From NCBI RefSeq assembly GCF_004208415.1, contig NZ_CP035758.1, forward strand, positions 7,688,001-7,752,000: a stretch of 64,000 nt of DNA, read 5' to 3'. Shown here piece after piece: positions 31,996 through 41,167 of this stretch; the stretch's first letter is position 1, and each line of letters begins with the position of its first letter. The notes beneath the pieces are model-generated. The model saw only the letters and a list, made by a program, of their open reading frames with translations. It ran no database searches and was not told where the DNA came from. Source of the stretch: Ktedonosporobacter rubrisoli. Its GTDB lineage: Bacteria; Chloroflexota; Ktedonobacteria; Ktedonobacterales; Ktedonobacteraceae. The position numbers and the translations under genes were made by a program.

Positions 31996-33681
31996 ATGCA
32001 TTCACCGCATTCTGGAAGCGCTCGGCGCCTTGTGGCGCGAGCAGCATGCACAACGCTATTATTCGGTCTCATGCTGCTCACGAGTGCTTGTGGTGGTGAT
32101 GCACATACGCAACAGCAAGCGCATCAACAGCAGGCACAGCTCGATCAGCAACTCGCGCAGGCACGAAAGATCGGCGTGCCTGCTCCGCTTCTAGAGCCTA
32201 TTCTACAAAAAGAGCAGCAAATAGAGTCAACGCATGCCCCTTTGCCGTTCGACGATCGGGCTGTCAATGGATATTATCAAGATCTTGCCTCTCAATATAC
32301 TCAGTTACAAGGCCAGGTCCAGGCTGCGATTACTGGCAGTACGGCTAGCGCGCAGTTGCAGGCCCGGCAAAAGTTGCAGAAGCTCAGTCTCTTGCTCGCA
32401 CAACAGGACACTCAGAAATACGTTCAGGTTTTCCAGTTCTATCGGGCGCAGCTGAAGGCTGCCCATTATCCTAAAGAATATGTAGCGCTTAGCAGTAATA
32501 TGGAGACAACTATCAAGACTATTGGCCTCCAGCATACGCTCTCGGCACGCTTGCAGACGCTACAGCACACGCTTGAGCAGCTCCAAAATACCGAGCTGGA
32601 TCTGAGCTTGCTTCAGGTCCAGTACCAGAACGATCAGCAATTGTTCAAGCAGGCGCTTACGCTTCAGGATTTCCAGCGCCTCAACGGTTTGATCGAGGCT
32701 CAATATCAACAGGCAGCTGTCGGCTCGCTTCTGGCTTTTCCCGCCGTGTCGCAATTGCGTCTCAAGGAGCTTACTGAGCAGATTGCCCAGTTGAAAAGCC
32801 AGGGCTTGGATGCTAGTTCTTATGAGCAGCGCTTGCGGGCGGACCAGGCCCTGATTGCTGCCCATCCCAGCTTCTCGCACTTTTTAACGTTCGTCAGCCA
32901 GATAGACGAGGACATCATGTCCGCACGTATTGACGTCCTTTCTCAGCAAGCCAGAACCCTGCTTAAACAATTTCACCAGGAAGTGGAAAGTTGGGGAAAT
33001 GCGCATCTTTATCATGACAGCTATGATGGCCAGGCTTATCCGCTGGATGCTGGCTACATGCAGCCGGGCATCGGCTCAGATCTTGATACAATGTTTAGCG
33101 ATGCCACAACACTCCCCAGGCTCCAGGCCGTGATTGCTGCTGAGAACGATGCCCTGTTCAACTTGCATCTGTTGGAGGCTGATTATGCAGATCCTACGCC
33201 TTATGATCAGGTCCATAAAACTGACCTGCAGATGATAGATCACTATAACTTGCAGAAGCGCAAGATTGTGCTGGTCTCCCTGGCTGAGCAGGCTATGCGT
33301 GTCTACCAGGATCGGCAACTGGTGCGGGCTTTCCATGTCACCACCGGGCGAGTAGAATTGCCAGCTGTGCCAGGAGTCTGGCCAGTGCTAAATCGCTTAG
33401 CGCCTACCGTCTTCAGGTCCTCGGAACCGCCGGGTTCGCCCTACTGGTATCCTGATACGCCGATCAACTATGCCATTATGTATCATCAGGGGGGCTACTT
33501 CATTCATGATTCCTGGTGGCGTGACGACTATGGCCCTGGCACTCAATTTCCGCACGCCGATGCCAGCGGCAATCAGGCCTTTGCCGGAAATGGTAGCCAT
33601 GGCTGCGTCAATATGCAGGAAGATGAGGCCGCCTGGGTCTATAACAATAGTGATTGGAATACTCTGATTGTCATCTATTAA
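31996..33681 (+). CDS. L,D-transpeptidase (YkuD) lipoprotein with coiled-coil stalk
   Basis: A 561-residue exported protein. The signal peptide ends in the lipobox LTSAC, so it is probably lipid-anchored. Residues about 35-400 are Gln-rich and strongly helical (long coiled-coil stalk). The C-terminal ~140 residues are a YkuD catalytic domain with the motif SHGCVNM carrying the nucleophile Cys and HDSWWRDDYG upstream. Family knowledge: 3-3 cross-linking of peptidoglycan or attachment of proteins to it. The ribosome site AAGGAGGTGATC is a 12-nt perfect match to the 16S 3' end. It is co-transcribed with ffh. Confidence 0.9.
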   Translation: MHSPHSGSARRLVARAACTTLLFGLMLLTSACGGDAHTQQQAHQQQAQLDQQLAQARKIGVPAPLLEPILQKEQQIESTHAPLPFDDRAVNGYYQDLASQYTQLQGQVQAAITGSTASAQLQARQKLQKLSLLLAQQDTQKYVQVFQFYRAQLKAAHYPKEYVALSSNMETTIKTIGLQHTLSARLQTLQHTLEQLQNTELDLSLLQVQYQNDQQLFKQALTLQDFQRLNGLIEAQYQQAAVGSLLAFPAVSQLRLKELTEQIAQLKSQGLDASSYEQRLRADQALIAAHPSFSHFLTFVSQIDEDIMSARIDVLSQQARTLLKQFHQEVESWGNAHLYHDSYDGQAYPLDAGYMQPGIGSDLDTMFSDATTLPRLQAVIAAENDALFNLHLLEADYADPTPYDQVHKTDLQMIDHYNLQKRKIVLVSLAEQAMRVYQDRQLVRAFHVTTGRVELPAVPGVWPVLNRLAPTVFRSSEPPGSPYWYPDTPINYAIMYHQGGYFIHDSWWRDDYGPGTQFPHADASGNQAFAGNGSHGCVNMQEDEAAWVYNNSDWNTLIVIY

Positions 33682-34025
33682 ACGTCAGGGATATTGGCTT
33701 AGCTTCCTGCAGGCAGGCTGTGTAGCAGCTCTATAATGCTGGCGCTGGAACTTCGCGCCTGGTAAGCAGGTGGAAGGCGATGGGCAGTAAGCTGAGCCAC
33801 AGGAGCGCCAGGCCAATAGGAAAGCATATTGAGGGAAGGAGGGTAATTCCTTTTTGTAGCGAGGCAATTCTTGCCGATTGCAGGTCCGAGGGGCGACACA
33901 GAATGAAATGAACTCGCAGTCAGGAGGTAAAATTATACATACGCGGCTCGTATGGTATATAATGAGGCAGAGCCATTGTCATTGCAGCAGATATGGCCTG
34001 CCCACTGAATTGATGGAGCCGCGTG
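33682..34025. other. Intergenic region
   Basis: TATAAT at 33958-33963 may be the -10 of the next gene; no good -35 is seen. No gene or terminator hairpin was recognised. Confidence 0.35.
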
Positions 34026-35090
34026 ATGCAGCAGGTATCACCAGCACAATCGATCCCACGAGCCATCCACAGGATGGCTGCCAGGCAGCAGCTTGGTGCA
34101 CCTTACATGGCCTGCACTCCTCGCACACCCATGTATATGTATTACCTGGTTGGTCCCCTTATTGTAATTGTTGGTATAGGCATCATTACGGCTTTCGCCC
34201 TGTCATATAGCTTCTTTCGCGACTGGCCACTCTGGCAAGCCTTACTCATTCCGCTCGTCGGAGCGGGTTGGATAGGGGTCGGTTTATGGATTATGCTCAC
34301 ACCCTGGCTCTATCCACGCCTGCGCGTCTTTGTCTGTCCTGACGGCTTAATCTGCCTCAGGCGTAAAGCCCAGATTATCCGTTGGAATCAGGTAGAGCAA
34401 CTCTGGCGCTCTGCCCATAGAGAGGCCAATGGCAAGCTTAGCTACAGCTATCGTATTCAATTGCGCGCTGGCCCGGGAATTGTCTTCGCGAGCGACTTGT
34501 GCAACGCCGAGATGCTCGGAGCTTTAGTAGAGGATGAGATAATCCATAACCAGCTCAACGCATCTTTTGCTGATTATGAGGCAGGCGTACCCCTAATCTT
34601 TGGCGATATTATTGTGAGCTTGCAGGGCATCGGCTTAAAGCATATGCCTGAGATAGTCGCGTGGAATGAGGTGGAGAATATCGATATCAAAGATACAACA
34701 ATGAGCATCTATAAGAAGGGCCTGGCCCGTGCCTGGTCACAACTTGACATTGCACGCGTGGCCAATGTGGGTGTCCTGACTCGCCTGCTCGAATATATTA
34801 AACAACGGCCAGTACAGCCCCAATTACCCCAGCTCAAAGCTTACTATGCCGGGATGTATCTACGTTTTGGTCATCTGCAGCTCAGCTTGCAGGGAGTGAG
34901 CCTTGATAACGGAAGAACGCTCTTTCCCTGGAGCGAGATTGGTAGCATTGGGGTTGGCCCGGGCGAAGTGATGCTGAAGAGAAGGGGTGAGCCTAGCGAA
35001 TGGTATGCCTTGTCAAGACGAATGATCGATGATGTAGCGACGCTCAAAAAAGTTCTTGAGCATATTTTAAACAGCGACAAGGTTTTGTGA
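34026..35090 (+). CDS. Membrane protein with tandem PH-like halves (DUF6585-like)
   Basis: A 354-residue protein. Two membrane helices near the N-terminus (about 42-63 and 72-97) are followed by a cytoplasmic region with two similar beta-rich halves. Each half has the pattern FVCPDGLICLRRKAQIIRWNQVEQLW, repeated as IIVSLQGIGLKHMPEIVAWNEVENI and again LQLSLQGVSLDNGRTLFPWSEIGSI. Such W-x-x-[VI] strands are typical of PH-like (bPH, DUF6585) domains found in Ktedonobacteria. ATG 34026 (or GTG 34023) follows TGGAG. The function is unknown. Confidence 0.7.
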   Translation: MQQVSPAQSIPRAIHRMAARQQLGAPYMACTPRTPMYMYYLVGPLIVIVGIGIITAFALSYSFFRDWPLWQALLIPLVGAGWIGVGLWIMLTPWLYPRLRVFVCPDGLICLRRKAQIIRWNQVEQLWRSAHREANGKLSYSYRIQLRAGPGIVFASDLCNAEMLGALVEDEIIHNQLNASFADYEAGVPLIFGDIIVSLQGIGLKHMPEIVAWNEVENIDIKDTTMSIYKKGLARAWSQLDIARVANVGVLTRLLEYIKQRPVQPQLPQLKAYYAGMYLRFGHLQLSLQGVSLDNGRTLFPWSEIGSIGVGPGEVMLKRRGEPSEWYALSRRMIDDVATLKKVLEHILNSDKVL

Positions 35091-35194
35091 AGGGCAATCA
35101 CGCAGAACGCTCTCATTCCGATCATTCCCAACGTAATTGCCCCAGATGCAACATTACCGCTCCAGCTCATCGATCGGGGTAGAGGACGCAGCTG

Positions 35195-36679
35195 CTAGCG
35201 TTTCTTCCTTGTGGGAGGAAGCAAGCCAGGCTGCACGATCGGGAGCTGCTGATAGAGCTCAGCGCCACTGAGGTGTGAGCGCCAGCTTTTAGCCGCCTTA
35301 AGATCCTGCACAAAGGCAGTTTGCAGATCCACGCCTAGAGCTTGCCAGAGCAGACTTATGGCACGTCGGGCGAAAGCTATATCGTTGCGCGGCTCAATCC
35401 TGTCAAGATCCTCGAAGAAAAAGCCGCAACTGGTAAAACTGCACTGCTGGTAGTATTGGGCCTCTAACAGCTTCAGCGTGCGCTCAGCCAGCTGGCTATC
35501 AGTGGGAGCCTCCTGGCCCTTTCCGTAGCGGGCCCAGAAGCTTGCGGCGCTCTCCCAGCCGTTGCGCAGAGCCAGGTAGCCATCGCGGGCGGCCCAGGGA
35601 TCGCTTAAGGTTTCGCTAGCATAGCGCTCAAACAGCTGATCGGCACGCATGGCCAGATTGTTCAGCGCCTGGCGTAAAGCCTTTTTCCAACTGCTATCGC
35701 CTTCAGTACATTCGCAGCCAGTACTCCAGCGCGCCACGCCGTGTCCACAGCTCCAGGAGCTAGGAACACGCAGTTCAACCTCTTTTGAGGCTGGATACAT
35801 CAGCATGTAGCGCTCCAGTGTGCAGACCTCAAAGCCGTAGTCGGGCGCACCATGTTCTACCAGATACGAGAGAAACTTATCGCGCCAGGGTTTGTGATGT
35901 CCATATAATTCGCCATCGGTCGCTATGAGGATCATCTGAGCCTGGCCTGCTTCCAGTTTGCTCTTGACAAGGTGTTCGGGCAGGTAGGAAGCTGCGAAAA
36001 TGTCGGCGTTATTGGTAGTATTCCAATCGAAAGAGACGCCGCCCGAGAGTGGCGCATTATAAAAGAATACAGTGATGCGGCGACCGGAGGGCAGAGCGAC
36101 CAGGTAGGGCTCAGACGGGTCTACTGACGTTGCCGCCTGCCAGGGAGCCAGAACCGTATAGGTGACCCCGTTGCGGGCCAGCAAGTCAAGGGATTCCAGG
36201 TCTACCGCCGTCTCGGCCAGCCACATTCCATGAGCATCATGCCCATAGCGCCGGCGAAAATCCTGCAAGCCCCATAGGATTTGCGTTTGTTTATCGCGAG
36301 ATGTTGCCAATGGTAAAATCGTATGGTTATAAGCCTGAGCTAGCGCGTTGCCCACCCCATAGCGCTGCATATGCTGGTGATCAGCCTCAATGATGCGCTG
36401 ATAGACATCGGGGTGGTTTTGCTCCAGCCAGGAAGCAAGTGTAGGTCCTAGATCATAGCTGATAGCCGCAAAATTGCCGGCAAGTGCATTTGGTCGATAA
36501 CATTCAGCAGTAATCTTTTCATTGTAATTAGCATAGGGAGCTGCCCCTGGTTCTAGAGGCATTACATGGTTAAAAGGATCTTCGCGCGGAGGCTGATAAA
36601 AATGACCATAAAGACAGAGAAAAGTAGGACCGACGCCGGGGATTGTAGCGGCACTTTCAGAGATTGTTTGCTCGATCAT
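35195..36679 (-). CDS. Glycoside hydrolase family 57-type protein (DUF3536-containing)
   Basis: A 494-residue cytoplasmic protein. The N-terminal GH57-like barrel has YGHFYQPPREDPF, the Glu of MWLAETAVD as candidate nucleophile, and ATDGELYGHHKPW, containing the second conserved acid. The C-terminal part (SSWSCGHGVARWSTGCEC, then helices to the end) matches the DUF3536 extension. GH57 enzymes act on alpha-glucans by a retaining mechanism, so glycogen or maltodextrin metabolism is plausible. No other glycogen gene is adjacent. Confidence 0.85.
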   Translation of the reverse strand: MIEQTISESAATIPGVGPTFLCLYGHFYQPPREDPFNHVMPLEPGAAPYANYNEKITAECYRPNALAGNFAAISYDLGPTLASWLEQNHPDVYQRIIEADHQHMQRYGVGNALAQAYNHTILPLATSRDKQTQILWGLQDFRRRYGHDAHGMWLAETAVDLESLDLLARNGVTYTVLAPWQAATSVDPSEPYLVALPSGRRITVFFYNAPLSGGVSFDWNTTNNADIFAASYLPEHLVKSKLEAGQAQMILIATDGELYGHHKPWRDKFLSYLVEHGAPDYGFEVCTLERYMLMYPASKEVELRVPSSWSCGHGVARWSTGCECTEGDSSWKKALRQALNNLAMRADQLFERYASETLSDPWAARDGYLALRNGWESAASFWARYGKGQEAPTDSQLAERTLKLLEAQYYQQCSFTSCGFFFEDLDRIEPRNDIAFARRAISLLWQALGVDLQTAFVQDLKAAKSWRSHLSGAELYQQLPIVQPGLLPPTRKKR

Positions 36680-37045
36680 GAACCACCTTCACTGATAGTT
36701 GACAACCTTGCCGTACTAGAGAGAAAATGCACGATTGTCTCATCTATTAATGATAACACATCAGAAGTTCAAGAAATTTCGCCAAAGCCCTCCACACATG
36801 GCCCATCCATGTGCACCATGTACGGGATCAATCCCTCTGCCTTAAAGACATGCTTGTGTTTTTAATACGAAAAAGCTAGTACTAATAGATGCAAATATGA
36901 GTCATCTCTTTTTGTGTCCCGCCAGAGGTGGAGAGGCTGGGGGCGCACATCCGCTAGATCGCGGCGCGGCCACCCAGTCCCCGGTCAAGGGACAATGCCC
37001 TGGCAAACCCTGCGCGAAACATTTCGGGATGATACATGTAGTTAT
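36680..37045. other. Intergenic region between two minus-strand genes
   Basis: I see no gene, clear terminator or promoter here; short overlapping frames lack ribosome sites. Confidence 0.35.
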
Positions 37046-37579
37046 TTAGGCACTCATGCTGCCCTGAGCGCTCAGCAGAAATTCCTCATAAGCCTCACGC
37101 AATTTGGGATAGCGCAGCAGGAAGAAGCCGGCATACTCTTGCGTCAGCGGGCGAGGCTGGCGCAGCAGATGCATATTTACCTCCTTGAGCAAGCGGTTTC
37201 CTTTCTTGCCATTACAAGCCTTACAGGAGGCGACAAGGTTTTCCCAGGTGCCTTGTCCCCCACGTGAGCGTGGAATAACGTGATCTATTGTCAACTCACG
37301 ACTACGCTTGCCACAATACTGGCATGTCTCGTCATCGCGCAGCAGAATATTAGAGCGGGTCGGGTGTAAAATGACGCGTGGGACGCGTACATTGGCCAGT
37401 AACTGCACAATTACAGGGCGTTCCTGCTCAAGTCGGCGAGCAGCGATACTCTCCTCGATCAAAGAACGCACTTTCTCATCAACGAAAGCAACCTTTTGCT
37501 TTGAGAGCAATACGACGAGACGACGTTCGGGAATGACCGAGAGAGGTTGTAGCGAGGCATTCAATACAAGAACAGGCAT
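37046..37579 (-). CDS. HNH endonuclease
   Basis: A 177-residue protein. It starts MPVLVLNASLQPLSVIPERR, the usual N-terminus of this HNH group. The zinc ribbon CQYCG is followed by the catalytic stretch DHVIPRSRGG (HNH His) and CKACNGKKGN (second ribbon and Asn). Many such genes are widespread chromosomal nucleases of unknown role. The frame extends upstream to 37666, but GGAAGGGAAG lies before the ATG at 37579 and the family N-terminus fits there. Confidence 0.88.
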   Translation of the reverse strand: MPVLVLNASLQPLSVIPERRLVVLLSKQKVAFVDEKVRSLIEESIAARRLEQERPVIVQLLANVRVPRVILHPTRSNILLRDDETCQYCGKRSRELTIDHVIPRSRGGQGTWENLVASCKACNGKKGNRLLKEVNMHLLRQPRPLTQEYAGFFLLRYPKLREAYEEFLLSAQGSMSA

Positions 37580-37959
37580 GAGTAACTTCCCTTCCTCTCT
37601 GTCAGGGCCAACAACAGATGCAGACAGCGAGGACGAGAACTGAACCGGACAACCTGAAGGAAACAATCTCAGCGTTCAGTCCTGTTTATGCGCCATCTGC
37701 GAGGATCGGATGGATAAGTACGAGGGAGCTTTGCATGTCCAGGGGATGAAGGCACAGGTGCAGAGCCATCTCCTGCCACGGCTCCCGGGATACGACGTAT
37801 CCGAGAACTCCAGCATGGAGAGATCAGATACTCCTCTATTGAGGGCTTTGAAATTATCTGATGCCTCTGCCTCATAACAACTCCTGTGCGTCTCTGTGAT
37901 GACTCATGCGACACGCTTTACTTTTGCTTAAGACTTAATACAAGAGAGCGTGCCAATCC
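37580..37959. other. Intergenic region between HNH gene and tRNA-Pro
   Basis: No gene was recognised; it holds the leader of the HNH gene and the downstream flank of tRNA-Pro. Confidence 0.35.
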
Positions 37960-38036
37960 TGGTCGGGGTGAGAGGACTTGAACCTCCGACCTCAGCGTCC
38001 CGAACGCTGCGCGCTAGCCGACTGCGCTACACCCCG
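37960..38036 (-). tRNA. tRNA-Pro (anticodon CGG), CCA encoded
   Basis: Cloverleaf on the minus strand: acceptor CGGGGTG/CACCCCG, D stem GCGC/GCGC, anticodon stem CAGCG/CGCTG with loop TTCGGGA (anticodon CGG), T arm GGAGG-TTCAAGT-CCTCT, discriminator A followed by genomic CCA. The length is 77 nt. Confidence 0.96.
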
Positions 38037-38148
38037 AGAAACTTCCATGCGGGCCAACTTCGCCGAACTTATCCAGCGAGCTAAGCAATACTTTCCCTGG
38101 TAAAACCAGGTTCTATCTGCACCGCGAGCACTTAGTTTGCTCGAAGTT

Positions 38149-38178
38149 AGTATAACATACCCTGCCGATCTTTGACAA
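38149..38178 (-). promoter_or_regulatory. Promoter of tRNA-Pro
   Basis: On the minus strand TTGTCA (38173-38178), 18 bp, TATACT (38149-38154), with TGT directly before the -10 (extended -10). Confidence 0.65.
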
Positions 38179-38753
38179 GAGCAAATCTGTGCCAAAACTT
38201 GTCTATTTGTCTCTACAGGTCCAACTCAGCCAGCCGAACGCTGATCTTTTTAAGCAATCCTCAGTTTTTTGAGCTCGTAAACGTTCTTTTTATTAGAGCA
38301 GGCTCTTATTGACTCATCGGCCATCTGTGCTGAAAATTTTTTCTGTCCTTTCTATTTCTCGCATTGATTGTAATGAATATACAAAACGGTGTTGCAAAAT
38401 CTAAACCAGACAGGGCATTTTTTAATCTAGAATTAACCTTTTGCTAACTGAACAATGTAGCTTGCATGCTATGCTCATTCTTGAATAGATCGCTATGGGT
38501 ATGTAAGAAGGTGTGCCATAAAAAAAGGTTCTACGCGAAAACCTGGCTTAGATCTTGATCTCTCTCGTCGTGAGCTCCAAAAGAAGGGCGCCAGCCCTAT
38601 GAGCCGCATCAAAGCTGGTAGGATCGGGTTAGAGCAGCATTGTGAATACATATTGGGCAGAGATGGCTGTGCAGAGAACGGGGTATTCCGCTAGTTGGCA
38701 GGGCAATTTCATAGATACCTTTATATGTATATAAAAATGTGGAGGATGCTACT
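38179..38753. other. Long leader/intergenic region before the multicopper oxidase
   Basis: A+T-rich to about 38500. A stop-free stretch (38485-38694) then has an AGAAGG site followed by ATA instead of ATG (see findings). No copper-responsive operator was recognised. Confidence 0.4.
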
Positions 38754-39863
38754 ATGCTGCAGAATAGTCGCGCAAAAAAGGTGGCCGGGATTATTCTTAT
38801 TATCCTGGCGTTACTTTCTGTGGGCCTGGCAGGGATATTGCTCAGTAACACTTTGTCTAATAGCGCTGTTGACGCCCAGCAAGCCAATGGCCAGGTACGT
38901 AACTTTACACTGTATGTGCGCAGCACCTGGATCAATATGCCTAATGGGACAAAGATGTGGGCCTTTGGCTATACAGACAATCCTAACGGCCAGGCCAAAA
39001 TTCCCGGTCCCTCGATCGTTGTTACGCAGGGGGATACTGTAAACATTACTTTAAACGATAATAAGGACCCGACCAGGACGCAATTCAATCCTGATGGCGA
39101 TGGCCATACGATCCATCTGCACGGCCTTGATCTGCCCAGCGCGATGGATGGCGATCCCATGACTGCCCCTGGCGGCCATGCCGTCATGCAGGGTCAGGCC
39201 TATACCTATCATTTTGTGGCTAAGTATCCCGGCACTTACTGGTATCACTGTCATCAATCGGCAGCCGAACATATCCAGATGGGGATGTATGGTGCGCTTA
39301 TCATCAGGCCGGCTAATGCTTCCAATCAAGCCTATCCTGATACGCCCACATTCGATAAGGAATATACCTTTGTGCTCAGCGATATGGATAGTGCGATGCA
39401 CCAGACAGACTATGATGGATTATATAAGGGCGGCAGTGATCCTAACTGGACCAAGTACCAGCCTGATTACTTCTTCATCAACGGCAAAACCTGGCCCGAT
39501 ACGATGATGGATCCCGAAGATAGTATCAATGCAACTGTAGGACAGACGGTGCTGGTACGCCTCATCAATGTAGGATATGTAGTGCACGCTATTCACACGC
39601 ATGGCTACCATTTTCAGGTTATCGGCAGCGATGGACGTAAGCTCGATGCACCCTACTATAAAGATACGCTCTCCATCGGGCCTGCTGAGCGCTACGAGAT
39701 TATCCTCAAGCTGGATCTAGCCGGCCGCTATATGCTGCACGATCACGCGGAGCAGATGAATACTAACAATGGGGAATATCCGGGCGGTATGATTACGATG
39801 ATCAATGTGAATAATCCTGATGGCTCCAATCCGGTGCCGATGAAGCAGCTTATGCAGCGCTAG
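38754..39863 (+). CDS. Two-domain multicopper oxidase
   Basis: An exported copper enzyme of 369 residues. The N-terminal signal or anchor helix is VAGIILIILALLSVGLAGILL. Copper motifs: HTIHLHG and YWYHCHQSAAEHIQMGM in domain 1 (a type-1 Cys-His-Met site plus trinuclear His), HAIHTHGYHF and LHDHAEQMN in domain 2. The last lacks the Cys, so the type-1 copper is only in domain 1, as in two-domain laccases of that class or nitrite-reductase-like proteins. GGAGG precedes ATG 38754; the frame opens 5 codons earlier at GTG. A strong terminator follows. Confidence 0.9.
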   Translation: MLQNSRAKKVAGIILIILALLSVGLAGILLSNTLSNSAVDAQQANGQVRNFTLYVRSTWINMPNGTKMWAFGYTDNPNGQAKIPGPSIVVTQGDTVNITLNDNKDPTRTQFNPDGDGHTIHLHGLDLPSAMDGDPMTAPGGHAVMQGQAYTYHFVAKYPGTYWYHCHQSAAEHIQMGMYGALIIRPANASNQAYPDTPTFDKEYTFVLSDMDSAMHQTDYDGLYKGGSDPNWTKYQPDYFFINGKTWPDTMMDPEDSINATVGQTVLVRLINVGYVVHAIHTHGYHFQVIGSDGRKLDAPYYKDTLSIGPAERYEIILKLDLAGRYMLHDHAEQMNTNNGEYPGGMITMINVNNPDGSNPVPMKQLMQR

Positions 39864-39967
39864 AGCGCTGCGCAGGATACTTGAGTTCCCTGCGTAGAAC
39901 CAGTTTAGTGCTACTGCATGGAAGAGCCTGGGAAGATTTTTTAGGGACTAAATAACTTTTTCTCTCT

Positions 39968-39999
39968 AACTCGCCTACCACAATGAGTAGGCGAGTTTT
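39968..39999 (+). terminator. Terminator of the multicopper oxidase gene
   Basis: An 11-bp stem, AACTCGCCTAC (39968-39978) and GTAGGCGAGTT (39987-39997), with T run 39996-39999. Confidence 0.85.
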
Positions 40000-40412
40000 G
40001 CGCTGCCCTTTTTGCGCTGACTTGTGAGATAGCGCAATTGTTCCTCTTCTCCCCACGCTTCTGACCAATGCTGAGCCTCAATAGCCTGCTTACTGTGTTG
40101 CAAAAATCGCAGTTGTTGAGAGTGTTGCATGAAGATTTTATAATGTTCACGTTTTCTAGTATTTATTCTATTACAATATTTTAATTTTTTATCAAAAGCT
40201 TGACCCTTGATGAATCCATCTCCTAAACTGGTATTAGATTGAAATACATGAAATCTATATTACATGTTGAGCCCTTATCCACCTGGCGCGAGATGTGATG
40301 AAACCATACGGAAAGGACAAAGCCATTGTAGATCATAACAGGAAAGAAATACACGTTGCTACACCGATGTTGAGCAGTTGCATTGTGACGCTTCCCAGAA
40401 AGGAAATACCAT
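40000..40412. other. A+T-rich intergenic region
   Basis: A TTGACC (40200-40205) with TAAACT 18 bp later (40224-40229) is a weak promoter candidate for the repeat protein. No gene was seen. Confidence 0.4.
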
Positions 40413-41000
40413 ATGAGTCAAGTCAATGTTCTAGGGACATGGCCCTCAAATTGGGGACCGGTGACCTTTACGGGGACTCCTGATCATCTTAGCGGACATT
40501 GGGATCAAGGAGAAGGAAAGCAAGGGCAGATCACGGCAGGCTTTTATAATCCTACTACCGGCCTGCTGGTCTTTTCCTATTACCAGGCCTGGAACAATCA
40601 AAACGGAGTAGCGGGCTTCCTTCTTTCTGAAACCAATCCCTTAGTCGGCAATTGGGCTCAACCTAATGGCAGCCATGGAGGGTGGGATCTCATACGGACA
40701 AGGGAAAACCCCGCCAGTCACATCAATGTGGTGAAAACATGGTCATCAGCCTGGGGACCGGTGACCTTTACGGGGACTCCTGATCATCTTGGCGGACATT
40801 GGGATCAGCAGGGGGGAAAACAGGGGCAGATCACCGCAGGCTCGTATAATCCTACTACCGGCCTGCTGATCTTTTCCTATTACCAGACCTGGAACAATCA
40901 ACATGGAGCAGCGGGCTTCCTCCTTTCTGCATCGGGCCACTTCAATGGTCAATATGTTCAGCCCAATGGTAGCCATGGAGGGTGGGATCTGACCCCCTAG
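40413..41000 (+). CDS. Two-repeat beta-rich protein of unknown family
   Basis: A 195-residue protein made of two near-identical 100-residue units (period exactly 300 bp in DNA). Each unit holds WGPVTFTGTPDHL, GHWDQ, GKQGQITAG, YNPTTGLL, FSYYQ.WNNQ, AGFLLS and ends QPNGSHGGWDL. The high content of Trp, Gly, Tyr and Thr and the short strands suggest a small beta-barrel or lectin-like carbohydrate-binding fold. There is no signal peptide. AGAAAGGAAATACC precedes the ATG. I do not recognise the family. It stands alone, downstream of the multicopper oxidase terminator. Confidence 0.8.
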   Translation: MSQVNVLGTWPSNWGPVTFTGTPDHLSGHWDQGEGKQGQITAGFYNPTTGLLVFSYYQAWNNQNGVAGFLLSETNPLVGNWAQPNGSHGGWDLIRTRENPASHINVVKTWSSAWGPVTFTGTPDHLGGHWDQQGGKQGQITAGSYNPTTGLLIFSYYQTWNNQHGAAGFLLSASGHFNGQYVQPNGSHGGWDLTP

Positions 41001-41137
41001 CGGTTTGCTTGAAACTGACCAGGAACGCTGAGAATTTCTGCCTCTGGCCACAGTCTTATTTTACCGCTGGCCTAAGATTTTTGCCTGCTGCAATAGGCGC
41101 GTACCAGGGCCTCAGTGTTCCAGTTTGGGCGAACAGT

Positions 41138-41161
41138 GGCCGGGATTCCATGATCCCGGCC
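41138..41161 (-). terminator. Possible terminator of the FAD oxidoreductase gene
   Basis: Stem GGCCGGGAT (41138-41146)/ATCCCGGCC (41153-41161), 7 bp beyond the minus-strand stop; no U run follows. Confidence 0.45.
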
Positions 41162-41167
41162 CATGCT

